Source: Streptomyces syringium
Lineage (GTDB): Bacteria; Actinomycetota; Actinomycetes; Streptomycetales; Streptomycetaceae
DNA: 64,000 nt
Assembly: GCF_017876625.1 (NCBI RefSeq)
Contig: NZ_JAGIOH010000001.1
Span: 5,415,501 to 5,479,500, forward strand
Reading direction: 5' to 3'
Shown here piece by piece: positions 8,798-16,747 of the stretch. Below the pieces are notes generated by a model that saw only the letters and a list, made by a program, of their open reading frames with translations, was not told the DNA's origin and did not search any database. The position numbers and the translations under genes were made by a program. How positions within the stretch are numbered: the first letter of the stretch is position 1; each line of letters starts with the position of its first letter.

Positions 8798-8875
8798 TGT
8801 ATGAGGTGGGTCGCTGTGCTACCGCGCGGTTGGGTGCGACCATCCATCCAGGGCCGCGCGCAGTTTTTTCGTCCA

Positions 8876-8910
8876 CGGCCCCACGGGAGAGATAATCGAA
8901 CGTGGGGCCG
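8876..8910 (+). promoter_or_regulatory. Inverted repeat enclosing a -10-like box upstream of ilvE
   Basis: CGGCCCCACG (8876-8885) and CGTGGGGCCG (8901-8910) form a perfect 10-bp inverted repeat. The 15-base centre contains GATAAT (8891-8896), a good -10 hexamer. A start near 8903 would give a leader of about 96 bases. A protein bound to the repeat would block the promoter; alternatively this is an RNA hairpin. The -35 region is weak. Confidence 0.4.
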
Positions 8911-8998
8911 CGGCATGAGGGGAAGCTCGGACGTCCTCGAGCCGATCGGGACGGAATGAGCGCGGTCCGCCACACACCAAGGTGAAGGACACGCATTC

Positions 8999-10105
8999 AT
9001 GACGACGCCCACGATCGAGCTCAAGCCCTCCTCGCACCCGCTGTCCGACGCGGAGCGCGAGAAGATCCTGGCTGCCCCCGGTTTCGGCCGGCACTTCACC
9101 GACCACATGGTCACCATCAAGTGGACCGAGGGCCGTGGCTGGCACGACGGGCAGCTCGTCCCGTACGCGCCGCTGTCGATCGACCCGGCCAACATGACCC
9201 TGCACTACGCGCAGGAGATCTTCGAGGGCCTGAAGGCCTACCGCGGCCCCGACGGGTCGGTCGCCACCTTCCGGCCCGAGGCCAACGCCGAGCGCTTCCA
9301 GAAGTCCGCCCGCCGTCTGGCGATGCCGGAGCTGCCCGTCGAGACCTTCATCGAGGCCTGTGACGTGCTGGTCGAGCAGGACAAGAAGTGGGTGCCCGAG
9401 CACGGCGGCGAGGAGTCGCTCTATCTGCGCCCGTTCATGATCGCGACCGAGGTCGGTCTCGGCGTGCGGCCCGCCAATGAGTACCTCTTCATCGTCATCG
9501 CCTCGCCCGCCGGCGCGTACTTCCCCGGCGGCGTGCAGCCGGTGTCCGTCTGGCTCTCGGAGAACTACGTCCGCGCGGTGCCCGGCGGCATGGGTTTCGC
9601 CAAGACCGGCGGCAACTACGCGGCCTCCCTGCTCGCCCAGGCCGAGGCGGCGGAGAAGGGCTGCGACCAGGTGGTCTGGCTCGACGCCCTGGAGCACCGC
9701 TGGGTCGAGGAGATGGGCGGCATGAACCTGTACTTCGTGTACGGGTCCGAAGCCAATGAGCAGCCCAGGATCGTCACCCCCGAGCTCACCGGCTCGCTCC
9801 TCGCCGGCGTCACCCGTGACTCCCTGCTGAAGCTGGCCAAGGACCTCGGCTACGAGTCCGAGGAGCGCCGCATCTCCACCGACGACTGGAAGCGCGACAC
9901 CGAGAACGGCACGCTCACCGAGGTGTTCGCCTGCGGCACGGCCGCGGTCATCACCCCGGTCGGCTCCGTGAAGTCCGCGGGCGCCGAGTGGACCCAGGCC
10001 GACGGCCGGCCCGGCGAGGTCACGATGAAGCTGCGCGAGGCGCTGCTCGCCATCCAGACCGGCAAGGCCGAGGACACCCGCGGCTGGATGCACCCGCTGG
10101 GCTGA
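8999..10105 (+). CDS. ilvE: Branched-chain amino-acid aminotransferase
   Basis: This PLP fold-type IV aminotransferase makes leucine, isoleucine and valine from their 2-oxo acids with glutamate. The 368-residue protein carries [18 protein letters not shown], the PLP lysine near 202 in [11 protein letters not shown], and the later [12 protein letters not shown] segment that binds the cofactor phosphate. ATG at 8999 is preceded by AAGGTGAAGGA. A 262-base leader region with a hairpin and promoter-like box separates it from leuB, so it probably has its own control. A terminator hairpin follows. Confidence 0.97.
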   Translation: MTTPTIELKPSSHPLSDAEREKILAAPGFGRHFTDHMVTIKWTEGRGWHDGQLVPYAPLSIDPANMTLHYAQEIFEGLKAYRGPDGSVATFRPEANAERFQKSARRLAMPELPVETFIEACDVLVEQDKKWVPEHGGEESLYLRPFMIATEVGLGVRPANEYLFIVIASPAGAYFPGGVQPVSVWLSENYVRAVPGGMGFAKTGGNYAASLLAQAEAAEKGCDQVVWLDALEHRWVEEMGGMNLYFVYGSEANEQPRIVTPELTGSLLAGVTRDSLLKLAKDLGYESEERRISTDDWKRDTENGTLTEVFACGTAAVITPVGSVKSAGAEWTQADGRPGEVTMKLREALLAIQTGKAEDTRGWMHPLG

Positions 10106-10125
10106 GCCCGCTCCTCGCCACCGCC

Positions 10126-10159
10126 GAGGCCGCCCCGGACGAACCGTCGGGGCGGCCTC
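10126..10159 (+). terminator. Terminator hairpin after ilvE
   Basis: A 12-bp GC-rich stem (10126-10137 with 10148-10159) closes a ten-base loop about 20 bases after the ilvE stop. There is no clear T-run. Confidence 0.65.
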
Positions 10160-10273
10160 AGCCGTACCGGCTCGGCTCCGGTGGCCGCCGTGAACGCAAC
10201 GCACGCAAGTTGGCATGATCGTTGCCGCCCGGCCCCTTGTCCGACACCTGTCGCTCCGCCACCGTGATCGACC

Positions 10274-11614
10274 ATGGGACGACAGCACTGGAAGAAGATC
10301 TGGGTCGGCTCGGCCGGCAACATGGTCGAATGGTTCGACTGGTTCGTGTACGCCAGCTTCGCCACCTACTTCGCGGGCGCCTTCTTCCCCTCGGGTGACG
10401 ACACGGCGAAGCTCATGAACACCGCGGGCCTCTTCGCCGTCGGCTTCTTCATGCGCCCCCTCGGCGGCTGGCTGCTCGGCCGCGTCGGCGACCGGCGCGG
10501 CCGCAAGTCGGCACTCACCTTGACCGTCACCTTGATGTCGGCCTCCGCCGTACTGATCGCCATCGCGCCGACCTACGCCGTCGCGGGCTACGGCGGCGCG
10601 GCGGTCCTGCTGGTCGCCCGGCTGCTCCAGGGCCTCTCGGTCGGCGGCGAGTACGCGGCCAGCGCGACCTACCTCACCGAGGCGTCCGCGCCCGGCCGCC
10701 GAGGCTTCGCCTCCAGCTTCCAGTACGTCTCCATGACCGCGGGCCAGCTCGTCGGCCTCGGCCTGCAGATCCTTCTGCAACACACCCTGTCCGACAGCGC
10801 GCTGCACAGCTGGGGCTGGCGCATCCCCTTCATCGTGGGCGCGCTGGGCGCGGCCGTCATCTTCTATCTGCGGCGCAACATGCTGGAGACGGAGGTGTAC
10901 GAGGAGTCGGGCGAGACCTCCGAGGAGGACCGCGGCACGATCAAGGCGCTGCTGCGGCACAAGCGCGAGGCGTTCCTCGTCATCGCGCTGACCATGGGCG
11001 GCACGGTCGCGTACTACACCTACACGACCTACCTCACCAAGTACCTCTCCAACAGCGCGGGCCTGTCCAAGCAGACGGCGACCCTCGTCAGCTTCTGCGC
11101 CCTCTTCGTCTTCATGTGCCTGCAGCCCCTCGCGGGCGCCCTCTCGGACCGCATCGGCCGCCGCCCGCTGCTCGTCACCTTCGCCGTGGGCTCCACCTTC
11201 CTGACCGTGCCGATCATGACGCTGCTCGGCCACGCGGGCTCCTTCTGGCCGGCGCTCGGCCTGGCCCTGCTGGCGCTGATCGTCGTCACGGGCTACACGT
11301 CGATCAACGCGTGCGTGAAGGCGGAGCTGTTCCCCACCGGTGTCCGGTCGCTGGGCGTGGCCCTGCCCTACGCCATCGCCAACGCGCTCTTCGGGGGGAC
11401 GGCGGAATACGTGGCGCTGTGGTTCAAGAAGGGCGGCATCGAGTCCGGCTACTACTGGTACGTGGCGGGCTGTGCGGCCGTCTCGCTGATCGTCTACCTC
11501 ACGATGCGCGAGACGCGGGACATCGACCTGAAGAACGTCGGCACCACGGGGACGGTGATCCCGGCTCGAACCACGACCGAGGACGCGACGGAGGCCAGTC
11601 GTCCGGGTGTCTGA
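10274..11614 (+). CDS. MFS transporter, metabolite:H+ symporter (MHS) family
   Basis: The 446-residue, 12-helix protein has the MHS-family N-terminus GNMVEWFDWFVYASFATYF, the MFS loop motif GRVGDRRGRKSALT between helices 2 and 3, and the helix-4/5 motif ARLLQGLSVGGEYAASATYL. A second loop motif, GALSDRIGRRPLL, lies in the C-terminal half. Relatives such as KgtP, ShiA and ProP carry organic acids, shikimate or osmolytes by proton symport; the substrate cannot be read from sequence. The position between ilvE and cimA suggests, but does not show, uptake of a keto or organic acid. No convincing ribosome site precedes ATG 10274. Confidence 0.85.
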   Translation: MGRQHWKKIWVGSAGNMVEWFDWFVYASFATYFAGAFFPSGDDTAKLMNTAGLFAVGFFMRPLGGWLLGRVGDRRGRKSALTLTVTLMSASAVLIAIAPTYAVAGYGGAAVLLVARLLQGLSVGGEYAASATYLTEASAPGRRGFASSFQYVSMTAGQLVGLGLQILLQHTLSDSALHSWGWRIPFIVGALGAAVIFYLRRNMLETEVYEESGETSEEDRGTIKALLRHKREAFLVIALTMGGTVAYYTYTTYLTKYLSNSAGLSKQTATLVSFCALFVFMCLQPLAGALSDRIGRRPLLVTFAVGSTFLTVPIMTLLGHAGSFWPALGLALLALIVVTGYTSINACVKAELFPTGVRSLGVALPYAIANALFGGTAEYVALWFKKGGIESGYYWYVAGCAAVSLIVYLTMRETRDIDLKNVGTTGTVIPARTTTEDATEASRPGV

Positions 11615-11758
11615 TGACGTCACCAGCCCGCGAAACCAAGCCTGCCCGGCGCTTGAGGGCGACACTGACCGCAGCGTGGGACGCAGCCGCATCGCCGGAG
11701 GCATCCGCATCGTGAGACTCGGCAGCGCCGACGCGAGACACCGTGCCAGGATGGCACC

Positions 11759-11809
11759 ATGCTCTCGTTCGCCATGATTATTGGCAGCAGGCGCGCCGGT
11801 CCGCAGTGA
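11759..11809 (+). CDS. Putative cimA leader peptide with tandem Ile codons
   Basis: A 16-residue frame, MLSFAMIIGSRRAGPQ, begins at ATG 11759 with AGGA seven bases upstream and ends at TGA 11807. Codons 7 and 8 are ATT ATT, an isoleucine codon little used in such GC-rich genomes. It ends 53 bases before an intrinsic terminator and 186 bases before the citramalate synthase gene, whose pathway leads to isoleucine. This is the arrangement of ribosome-mediated attenuation. The peptide itself would have no other function. Confidence 0.65.
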   Translation: MLSFAMIIGSRRAGPQ

Positions 11810-11862
11810 CCGCCTCGTACCAACCCGTACGACGCGGACACCGTCGTCCCAGACCCGCGCGC
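11791..11862 (+). promoter_or_regulatory. Candidate alternative pairing segments of the cimA leader
   Basis: GCGCGCCGGTC (11791-11801, inside the leader peptide after the Ile codons) can pair with GACCCGCGCGC (11852-11862) with one mismatch in 11. The second segment abuts the terminator stem. A ribosome stalled at the Ile codons would reach the first segment. Other hairpins (TCGTAC...GTACGA) lie between them. I could not compute the competing folds. Confidence 0.4.
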
Positions 11863-11891
11863 AGACCTCTCGCACCCGCGAGAGGTCTTTT
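11863..11891 (+). terminator. Attenuator-type intrinsic terminator upstream of cimA
   Basis: A perfect 11-bp stem (11863-11873 with 11878-11888) closes an ACCC loop and runs into TTTT. It lies after the Ile-rich leader peptide and 104 bases before cimA, so it would stop cimA transcription unless prevented. Confidence 0.85.
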
Positions 11892-11995
11892 CGTTTCCCG
11901 GCCCACCACGCCGGAGGCGCACCGCGCGGGATCATAGGGGGACGGTGGAACCGGTTATTCCGGTAGACCGAGATCTCGACAGGAGTCAGAGCAGC

Positions 11996-13630
11996 ATGAC
12001 GGACGCACCCGAGGACGGCTTTCCCGCCGAGGACGGCCTTCAGGTCGACGACAGCTTTCACGTCTTCGACACGACGCTGCGCGACGGCGCGCAGCGCGAG
12101 GGCATCAGCCTCACCGTCGCGGACAAGCTGACCATCGCCCGGCACCTGGACGACTTCGGCGTCGGCTTCATCGAGGGCGGCTGGCCCGGCGCCAACCCAC
12201 GCGACACCGAGTTCTTCCAGCGGGCCGCCGCCGAGATCGACTTCCGGCACGCGCAGCTCGTCGCGTTCGGCGCCACACGCAAGGCGGGCGTGCGGGCCGA
12301 GGACGACCCGCAGGTCGCCGCGCTGGTCGACTCCGGCGCCCCGGTCGTCACCCTGGTGGCCAAGTCCCACGACCGGCACGTCGAACTCGCCCTGCGCACC
12401 ACGCTGGAGGAGAACCTCGCGATGGTGCGGGACACCGTCGCCCATCTGCGGGCGCGGGGACGTCGCGTCTTCGTCGACTGCGAGCACTTCTTCGACGGCT
12501 ACCACGCCAACCCCGGCTACGCGACGCAGGTCGTGCGCACCGCGCACGAGGCCGGCGCCGACGTGGTCGTGCTCTGCGACACCAACGGCGGCATGCTCCC
12601 CGCCCAGGTCCAGACGGTCGTGGCGGCCGTGCTGGCCGAGACCGGCGCCCGGCTCGGCATCCACGCCCAGGACGACACCGGCTGCGCGGTGGCCAATACG
12701 CTCGCCGCCGTGGACGCGGGCGCCACGCACGTGCAGTGCACCGCCAACGGCTACGGCGAACGGGTCGGCAATTCCAACCTCTTCCCCGTGGTCGCGGCGC
12801 TGGAGATCAAGTACGACCGGCGGGTGCTCCCGGCGGGGAAGCTCGCGGAGATGACGCGCATCTCGCACGCCATCGCCGAGGTCGTCAATCTCACGCCCTC
12901 CACCCACCAGCCCTATGTGGGGGTCTCCGCCTTCGCCCACAAGGCGGGGCTGCACGCATCGGCGATCAAGGTCGACCCGGATCTGTACCAGCACATCGAC
13001 CCGGAGCGGGTCGGCAACACCATGCGGATGCTCGTCTCCGACATGGCCGGACGGGCATCCATCGAGCTCAAGGGCAAGGAGCTGGGCATCGACCTCGGCG
13101 GCGACCGCGCCCTGGTCGCGCGCGTCGTCGAGCGCGTGAAGGAGCGTGAACTCGCCGGCTACACGTACGAGGCCGCCGACGCGTCCTTCGAACTGCTGCT
13201 GCGCGCGGAGGTCGAAGGCAGAGCCCGCCGCTACTACCGCGTGGAGTCCTGGCGCGCGATCGTCGAGGACCGCCCCGACGGTACGCACGCCAACGAGGCG
13301 ACCGTGAAGCTGTGGGCCAAGGGCGAGCGCATCGTCGCCACCGCGGAGGGAAACGGCCCGGTCAACGCCCTCGACCGCGCGCTGCGCGTCGCGCTGGAGC
13401 GCATCTATCCGAAGCTGGCCGCCCTGAAGCTGACGGACTACAAGGTCCGCATCCTGGAGGGCAGTCTGGGCACGGGCTCGATCACCCGGGTCCTGGTCTC
13501 CACGAGCGACGAGCACGGCGAGTGGTCCACCGTCGGTGTCGCGGAGAACGTCATCGCCGCGTCCTGGCAGGCGCTCGACGACGCCTATGCCTACGGTCTG
13601 CGGCGCGCCGGGGTCGAACCACAGGAGTAG
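11996..13630 (+). CDS. cimA: Citramalate synthase (LeuA/CimA family)
   Basis: The protein condenses acetyl-CoA with pyruvate to (R)-citramalate, the entry to an alternative route to 2-oxobutyrate and isoleucine. It has a DRE-TIM metallolyase domain at the N-terminus with FDTTLRDGAQREGISLT, CDTNGGMLPAQ and HAQDDTGCAVANTL, and a C-terminal LeuA dimer/allosteric domain from about residue 400. The 544-residue length and sequence resemble the actinobacterial CimA group. 2-isopropylmalate synthase is the main alternative; an upstream leader with paired Ile codons favours the isoleucine branch. ATG at 11996 is used because AGGAG lies 11 bases upstream; a GTG 17 codons earlier is in frame. Confidence 0.88.
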   Translation: MTDAPEDGFPAEDGLQVDDSFHVFDTTLRDGAQREGISLTVADKLTIARHLDDFGVGFIEGGWPGANPRDTEFFQRAAAEIDFRHAQLVAFGATRKAGVRAEDDPQVAALVDSGAPVVTLVAKSHDRHVELALRTTLEENLAMVRDTVAHLRARGRRVFVDCEHFFDGYHANPGYATQVVRTAHEAGADVVVLCDTNGGMLPAQVQTVVAAVLAETGARLGIHAQDDTGCAVANTLAAVDAGATHVQCTANGYGERVGNSNLFPVVAALEIKYDRRVLPAGKLAEMTRISHAIAEVVNLTPSTHQPYVGVSAFAHKAGLHASAIKVDPDLYQHIDPERVGNTMRMLVSDMAGRASIELKGKELGIDLGGDRALVARVVERVKERELAGYTYEAADASFELLLRAEVEGRARRYYRVESWRAIVEDRPDGTHANEATVKLWAKGERIVATAEGNGPVNALDRALRVALERIYPKLAALKLTDYKVRILEGSLGTGSITRVLVSTSDEHGEWSTVGVAENVIAASWQALDDAYAYGLRRAGVEPQE

Positions 13631-13700
13631 CGCAGTAGCGCAGGGCTCTTGGGCGGGCGGCGCCCGGCGCGCGCCCCCGCCCGGCCCGCCACCGCCCCCG

Positions 13701-14348
13701 TCAGCCGTAGTGGGCCGCCAGCCCGCCGTCGAGCAGGTCGTAACCGAGGTCGGCGGCGGCGTGCGCCTCGGGCAGTGCCTGCTCGGCGGTGCGGCCGTCC
13801 GTGATCCTGCGCCAGTTCCCCTCGGCGAGGCGCCGGTGGAGGGTGATGACCTGCGCGGCCGCGAGCCCGGCCGTGAACCGGGCCGCCGCAGCGCCGTCGT
13901 CGGCACTCTCGTGGAGCGCATCGGTCAGCTCCTCCTCGTCGCGGCCGGTGTAGCGCACCAGCCGGGCCAGCAGGCTCGGCGTGGTGTAGAGCATGTCGTT
14001 GAACGCGCGTATCCGGGCGTCGTCGTTGAGACCCGTGATCGGATCATGGGCGTCGAGCCGCGCGTGGAAGTGGGCGCGCAGGGCGGCCAGCGGCGACTGG
14101 CCCTCGGCCCGGGCGCGCACCACGCGGGCGGCCTCGCCCTGGTGGTCGGCGATCCGGTGCAGGGCCAGATCCTCCTTGGCCGGGAAGTAGCGGAAGAGGG
14201 TCGGCTTGGACACCTCCACCGCGGCCGCCACGTCCGCGACCGACACCCGATCGAAGCCTCGCTCCAGGAAGAGCTCGATCGCCGTGCTGGACAGCGCTTC
14301 TCGCGTGCGCTGCTTCTTTCGTTCCCGCAGTCCGGTCACCTCGTTCAC
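13701..14348 (-). CDS. TetR-family transcriptional regulator
   Basis: The 215-residue protein has an N-terminal TetR helix-turn-helix: REALSSTAIELFLERGFDR, then VADVAAAVEVSKPTLFRYFPAKEDL at about residues 38-62. The remainder is a helical ligand-binding domain without a recognisable specificity. It is divergent from an FAD-dependent monooxygenase with a 106-base gap, a common pairing in which the regulator represses both itself and the oxygenase and is released by the substrate. Direct repeats in the gap are candidate operators. It converges with cimA across a GC-rich stretch. Confidence 0.9.
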   Translation of the reverse strand: MNEVTGLRERKKQRTREALSSTAIELFLERGFDRVSVADVAAAVEVSKPTLFRYFPAKEDLALHRIADHQGEAARVVRARAEGQSPLAALRAHFHARLDAHDPITGLNDDARIRAFNDMLYTTPSLLARLVRYTGRDEEELTDALHESADDGAAAARFTAGLAAAQVITLHRRLAEGNWRRITDGRTAEQALPEAHAAADLGYDLLDGGLAAHYG

Positions 14349-14363
14349 ACGGCCACCCTACCA

Positions 14364-14393
14364 GATTCTCGTTACCAAGAAAGATTCGTTACC
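14364..14393. promoter_or_regulatory. Candidate TetR operator
   Basis: GATTCTCGTTACC (14364-14376) and GATTCGTTACC (14383-14393) are near-direct repeats in the 106-base gap between the TetR gene and the monooxygenase gene. The AT-richer context fits overlapping divergent promoters. Confidence 0.4.
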
Positions 14394-14454
14394 CGGTTGC
14401 GTTTTCTGCTCCGGGGGTCTTTCATGGAGACACCGAACGACGGAGGGACACCGC

Positions 14455-15972
14455 ATGACATCCACAGTGCTGATCGTGGGCGCCGGGCCGACCGGGCTGA
14501 CTCTCGCGTGCACGATCGCCCGGGCCGGGGTGCCGGTCCGCATCATCGACAAGTCCCCCGCTTTTCACCGCACTTCGCGGGCCAAGGGCCCCAATCAGCG
14601 CAGCCGGGAGGTGTTCGCGGACCTCGGCGTGGCGGCGGAGCTCGATGCCGCCGGCGTGGAGCGCATGGTGCTGCGCAAGTACCGGGGAGGCGTCCCGCTG
14701 GCGGATGCCGAGATCTTCGCGGGAGCGGTCCCGACACCCACGGCGCCGTACGGAAAGGGGCTGGGCCTTCCGCAGTGGCGCACCGAGGAGATCCTCCGCA
14801 CCAAGCTCGCCGAGTACGGGGTGGCCGTCGAACTCGGCTGCGAGGTGGCCGGGTTGACGCAGGGCGAGGAGAAGGCGACCGTCACCCTCGCGGACGGGCG
14901 AAGCGTCGAGGCGTCGTACGTCGTGGGGTGCGACGGCGGGCGCGGCGTGCTGCGCAGGACGCTCGGCGTGCCCTTCGAGGGCGAGTCCGAGGACGAGGAA
15001 TGCATGGTGATCGGGGACGTGGAGGCCGACGGGCTGGACCGCGCCTACTGGCACCAGTGGTTCGACGAGGACGGTGCGATCATGCTCTGGCCCATTCCGG
15101 GCACCACATCGTGGCAGCTCCAGGGGACGCCCGAGCGCGATGACCGGGGCCGCTTGGTGGCACCTTCGCTGGAGACCTTTCAGCGCCTCTTCGACCGGCA
15201 CGCGCGGCTGCCCGGGGTGCGGCTCGCCAACCCGACGTGGATCTCGACCTACCGCATCAATGTACGGATGGCCGAGCGCTTCAGGGTCGGTCGTGCCTTC
15301 CTCGCGGGCGACGCGGCACACGTGCAGCCGATAGCGGGCGGCCTCGGGATGAACACCGGCGTCCAGGACGCCTTCAACCTCGGCTGGAAGCTCGCACTCG
15401 TCGCCAAGGGACAGGCGGGGGAGGGGCTGTTGGACACGTACGAGGAGGAGCGGCTCCCCGTCGCGGCCTGGACGTTGAAGACCACCGATGAGCGGATGCG
15501 GGTGGTGCGGGAGGCCGTCAAGGAAGCGGGCGTCGGCACGGAGGTGGTCATCGACGACGCCGCCACCACGCTGGGTGTGGGCTACCGCTGGAGCTCGCTG
15601 GCCTGCGGCGGGGAGACGGCGGGCGACCGGGCACCGGACGCGCCCTGCGTGGACGCGGTCACCGGCCGGCCGGTGCGGCTCTTCGACGTCTTCGCCGGAC
15701 CGCACTTCACGCTGCTGGGCTTCGGTGAGGACAGCGCGAAGGCGCTGGCGGAAGTCGCGGGGGAGTGCGGTGACCTCGTCCGCACCTGCCTTGTCGACGG
15801 GGGGCCCGAGGCGGGTCTCGCGGACCCCGAGGGGCACGCCCGCGCGGCGTACCGGGTGCCGGAGGGCCGGGGAGGTCTTGTGCTCGTGCGGCCCGACAAC
15901 CACATAGCGCTGAGCGCGGCCGCGGACCGAGGCGCGGACGTCATCGACTGTCTGCGGCGCCTCGGTCGCTGA
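14455..15972 (+). CDS. FAD-dependent aromatic hydroxylase-type monooxygenase
   Basis: This 505-residue group A flavoprotein monooxygenase uses NAD(P)H and oxygen to hydroxylate aromatic compounds. It shows the FAD-binding Rossmann motif VGAGPTGLTLA near residues 7-17, the middle DG motif VVGCDGGRGVLRR, and the FAD ribityl motif RAFLAGDAAHVQPIAGGLGM. The C-terminal thioredoxin-like domain of the longer family members is represented by a final stretch of about 100 residues. Relatives act on phenols, polyketides or antibiotics such as rifampicin, so a catabolic or detoxifying role is possible. ATG at 14455 follows GGAGGGA. The divergent TetR gene is its probable regulator. Confidence 0.88.
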   Translation: MTSTVLIVGAGPTGLTLACTIARAGVPVRIIDKSPAFHRTSRAKGPNQRSREVFADLGVAAELDAAGVERMVLRKYRGGVPLADAEIFAGAVPTPTAPYGKGLGLPQWRTEEILRTKLAEYGVAVELGCEVAGLTQGEEKATVTLADGRSVEASYVVGCDGGRGVLRRTLGVPFEGESEDEECMVIGDVEADGLDRAYWHQWFDEDGAIMLWPIPGTTSWQLQGTPERDDRGRLVAPSLETFQRLFDRHARLPGVRLANPTWISTYRINVRMAERFRVGRAFLAGDAAHVQPIAGGLGMNTGVQDAFNLGWKLALVAKGQAGEGLLDTYEEERLPVAAWTLKTTDERMRVVREAVKEAGVGTEVVIDDAATTLGVGYRWSSLACGGETAGDRAPDAPCVDAVTGRPVRLFDVFAGPHFTLLGFGEDSAKALAEVAGECGDLVRTCLVDGGPEAGLADPEGHARAAYRVPEGRGGLVLVRPDNHIALSAAADRGADVIDCLRRLGR

Positions 15973-15984
15973 TCCGCACGGGGG

Positions 15985-16617
15985 TCAGGCCTGGGCGGCG
16001 GTCTTGACGGCGGAGATGTCGAAGGTCAGCTTCACCTTGTCGCTGACCATCACACCACCGGTCTCCAGGGCCGCGTTCCAGGTCAGGCCCCAGTCGGAGC
16101 GCAGGATCTCGGCGCTGCCCTCGAAGCCGACGCGCTCATTGCCGTAGACGTCGGTGGCCGAGCCGTTGAACTCCAGGTCGATGGCGAGGGGGCGGGTGAC
16201 GTCCTTGATGGTGAGGTCGCCGGTGACCCGGTAGCGGTCGCCGCCGAGCTGCTCGGCGCCGGTGGAGCGGAAGGTCATCAGGGGGAACGCCGCGGCGTCG
16301 AAGAAGTCGTCACCGCGCAGATGGGCGTCGCGGTCCTTGATGCCGGTGTCCACGCTCTCGATCTTGACGTCGATGCTCGCCGTGGAGCGGGACGGGTCGG
16401 TGCCATCGAGGTGGAGGTTGCCCTCGTGCTCGGCGAAGGAGCCCTTCACATTGGTCACCATGGCGTGGCGCACGGTGAAGCCGATGCTGCTGTGGGCCGG
16501 GTCGATGGCGTAGTCACCGGTCAGGGCCGCCAGCGCGGGGTCCACATCGAGGACGGCGGTGGCGCCACGGTCGGCGGCAGTGGCGGCGGTATTGCTCTTG
16601 CGGCTGAAGATGCCCAT
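15985..16617 (-). CDS. YceI-family protein
   Basis: The 210-residue protein contains the YceI lipocalin-like domain (about residues 35-205), with starting segment YAIDPAHSSIGFTVRHAMVT, then KDRDAHLRGDDFFD and a terminal MVSDKVKLTFDIS. This fold binds long isoprenoid or lipid ligands in the crystallised relatives. No signal peptide is evident, so it is probably cytoplasmic or membrane-associated. ATG at 16617 follows AGGAG. It is divergent from the polysaccharide lyase gene, and two TTGAA/TTCAA-type inverted repeats lie upstream. A stress or redox role is often proposed for the family but cannot be read here. Confidence 0.88.
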   Translation of the reverse strand: MGIFSRKSNTAATAADRGATAVLDVDPALAALTGDYAIDPAHSSIGFTVRHAMVTNVKGSFAEHEGNLHLDGTDPSRSTASIDVKIESVDTGIKDRDAHLRGDDFFDAAAFPLMTFRSTGAEQLGGDRYRVTGDLTIKDVTRPLAIDLEFNGSATDVYGNERVGFEGSAEILRSDWGLTWNAALETGGVMVSDKVKLTFDISAVKTAAQA

Positions 16618-16648
16618 GACGTGCTCCTGGAGAAGATGAGAGGTGGTT

Positions 16649-16699
16649 GTTGAAGGTTCAACGAGAATGACGTTAGCTCGATCTGGTTCAACTTTCAAC
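16649..16699. promoter_or_regulatory. Paired TTGAA/TTCAA operators upstream of yceI-like gene
   Basis: GTTGAAGGTTCAAC (16649-16662) is a perfect 6-bp inverted repeat with a two-base centre. GTTCAACTTTCAAC (16686-16699) reuses the same half-site 37 bases away. Twin sites upstream of yceI-like genes suggest a dimeric MarR-type repressor, but no MarR gene is in this window. Confidence 0.45.
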
Positions 16700-16747
16700 A
16701 TTTGTGGTGGGGATTTTTCCCGAGGGTCTTCCAGGAAGGGATCGGCG

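Noticed and set aside
8799-8959. A 52-codon frame before ilvE containing Val-Ala-Val-Leu near its start, as a leader peptide
   Set aside because: It is too long, has only scattered branched-chain codons, and no terminator with a T-run follows it. It does not match an attenuator.
8819-13921. A 1700-codon minus-strand frame opposite ilvE, the transporter and cimA
   Set aside because: It covers three certain genes on the other strand and shows only low-complexity composition from codon bias.
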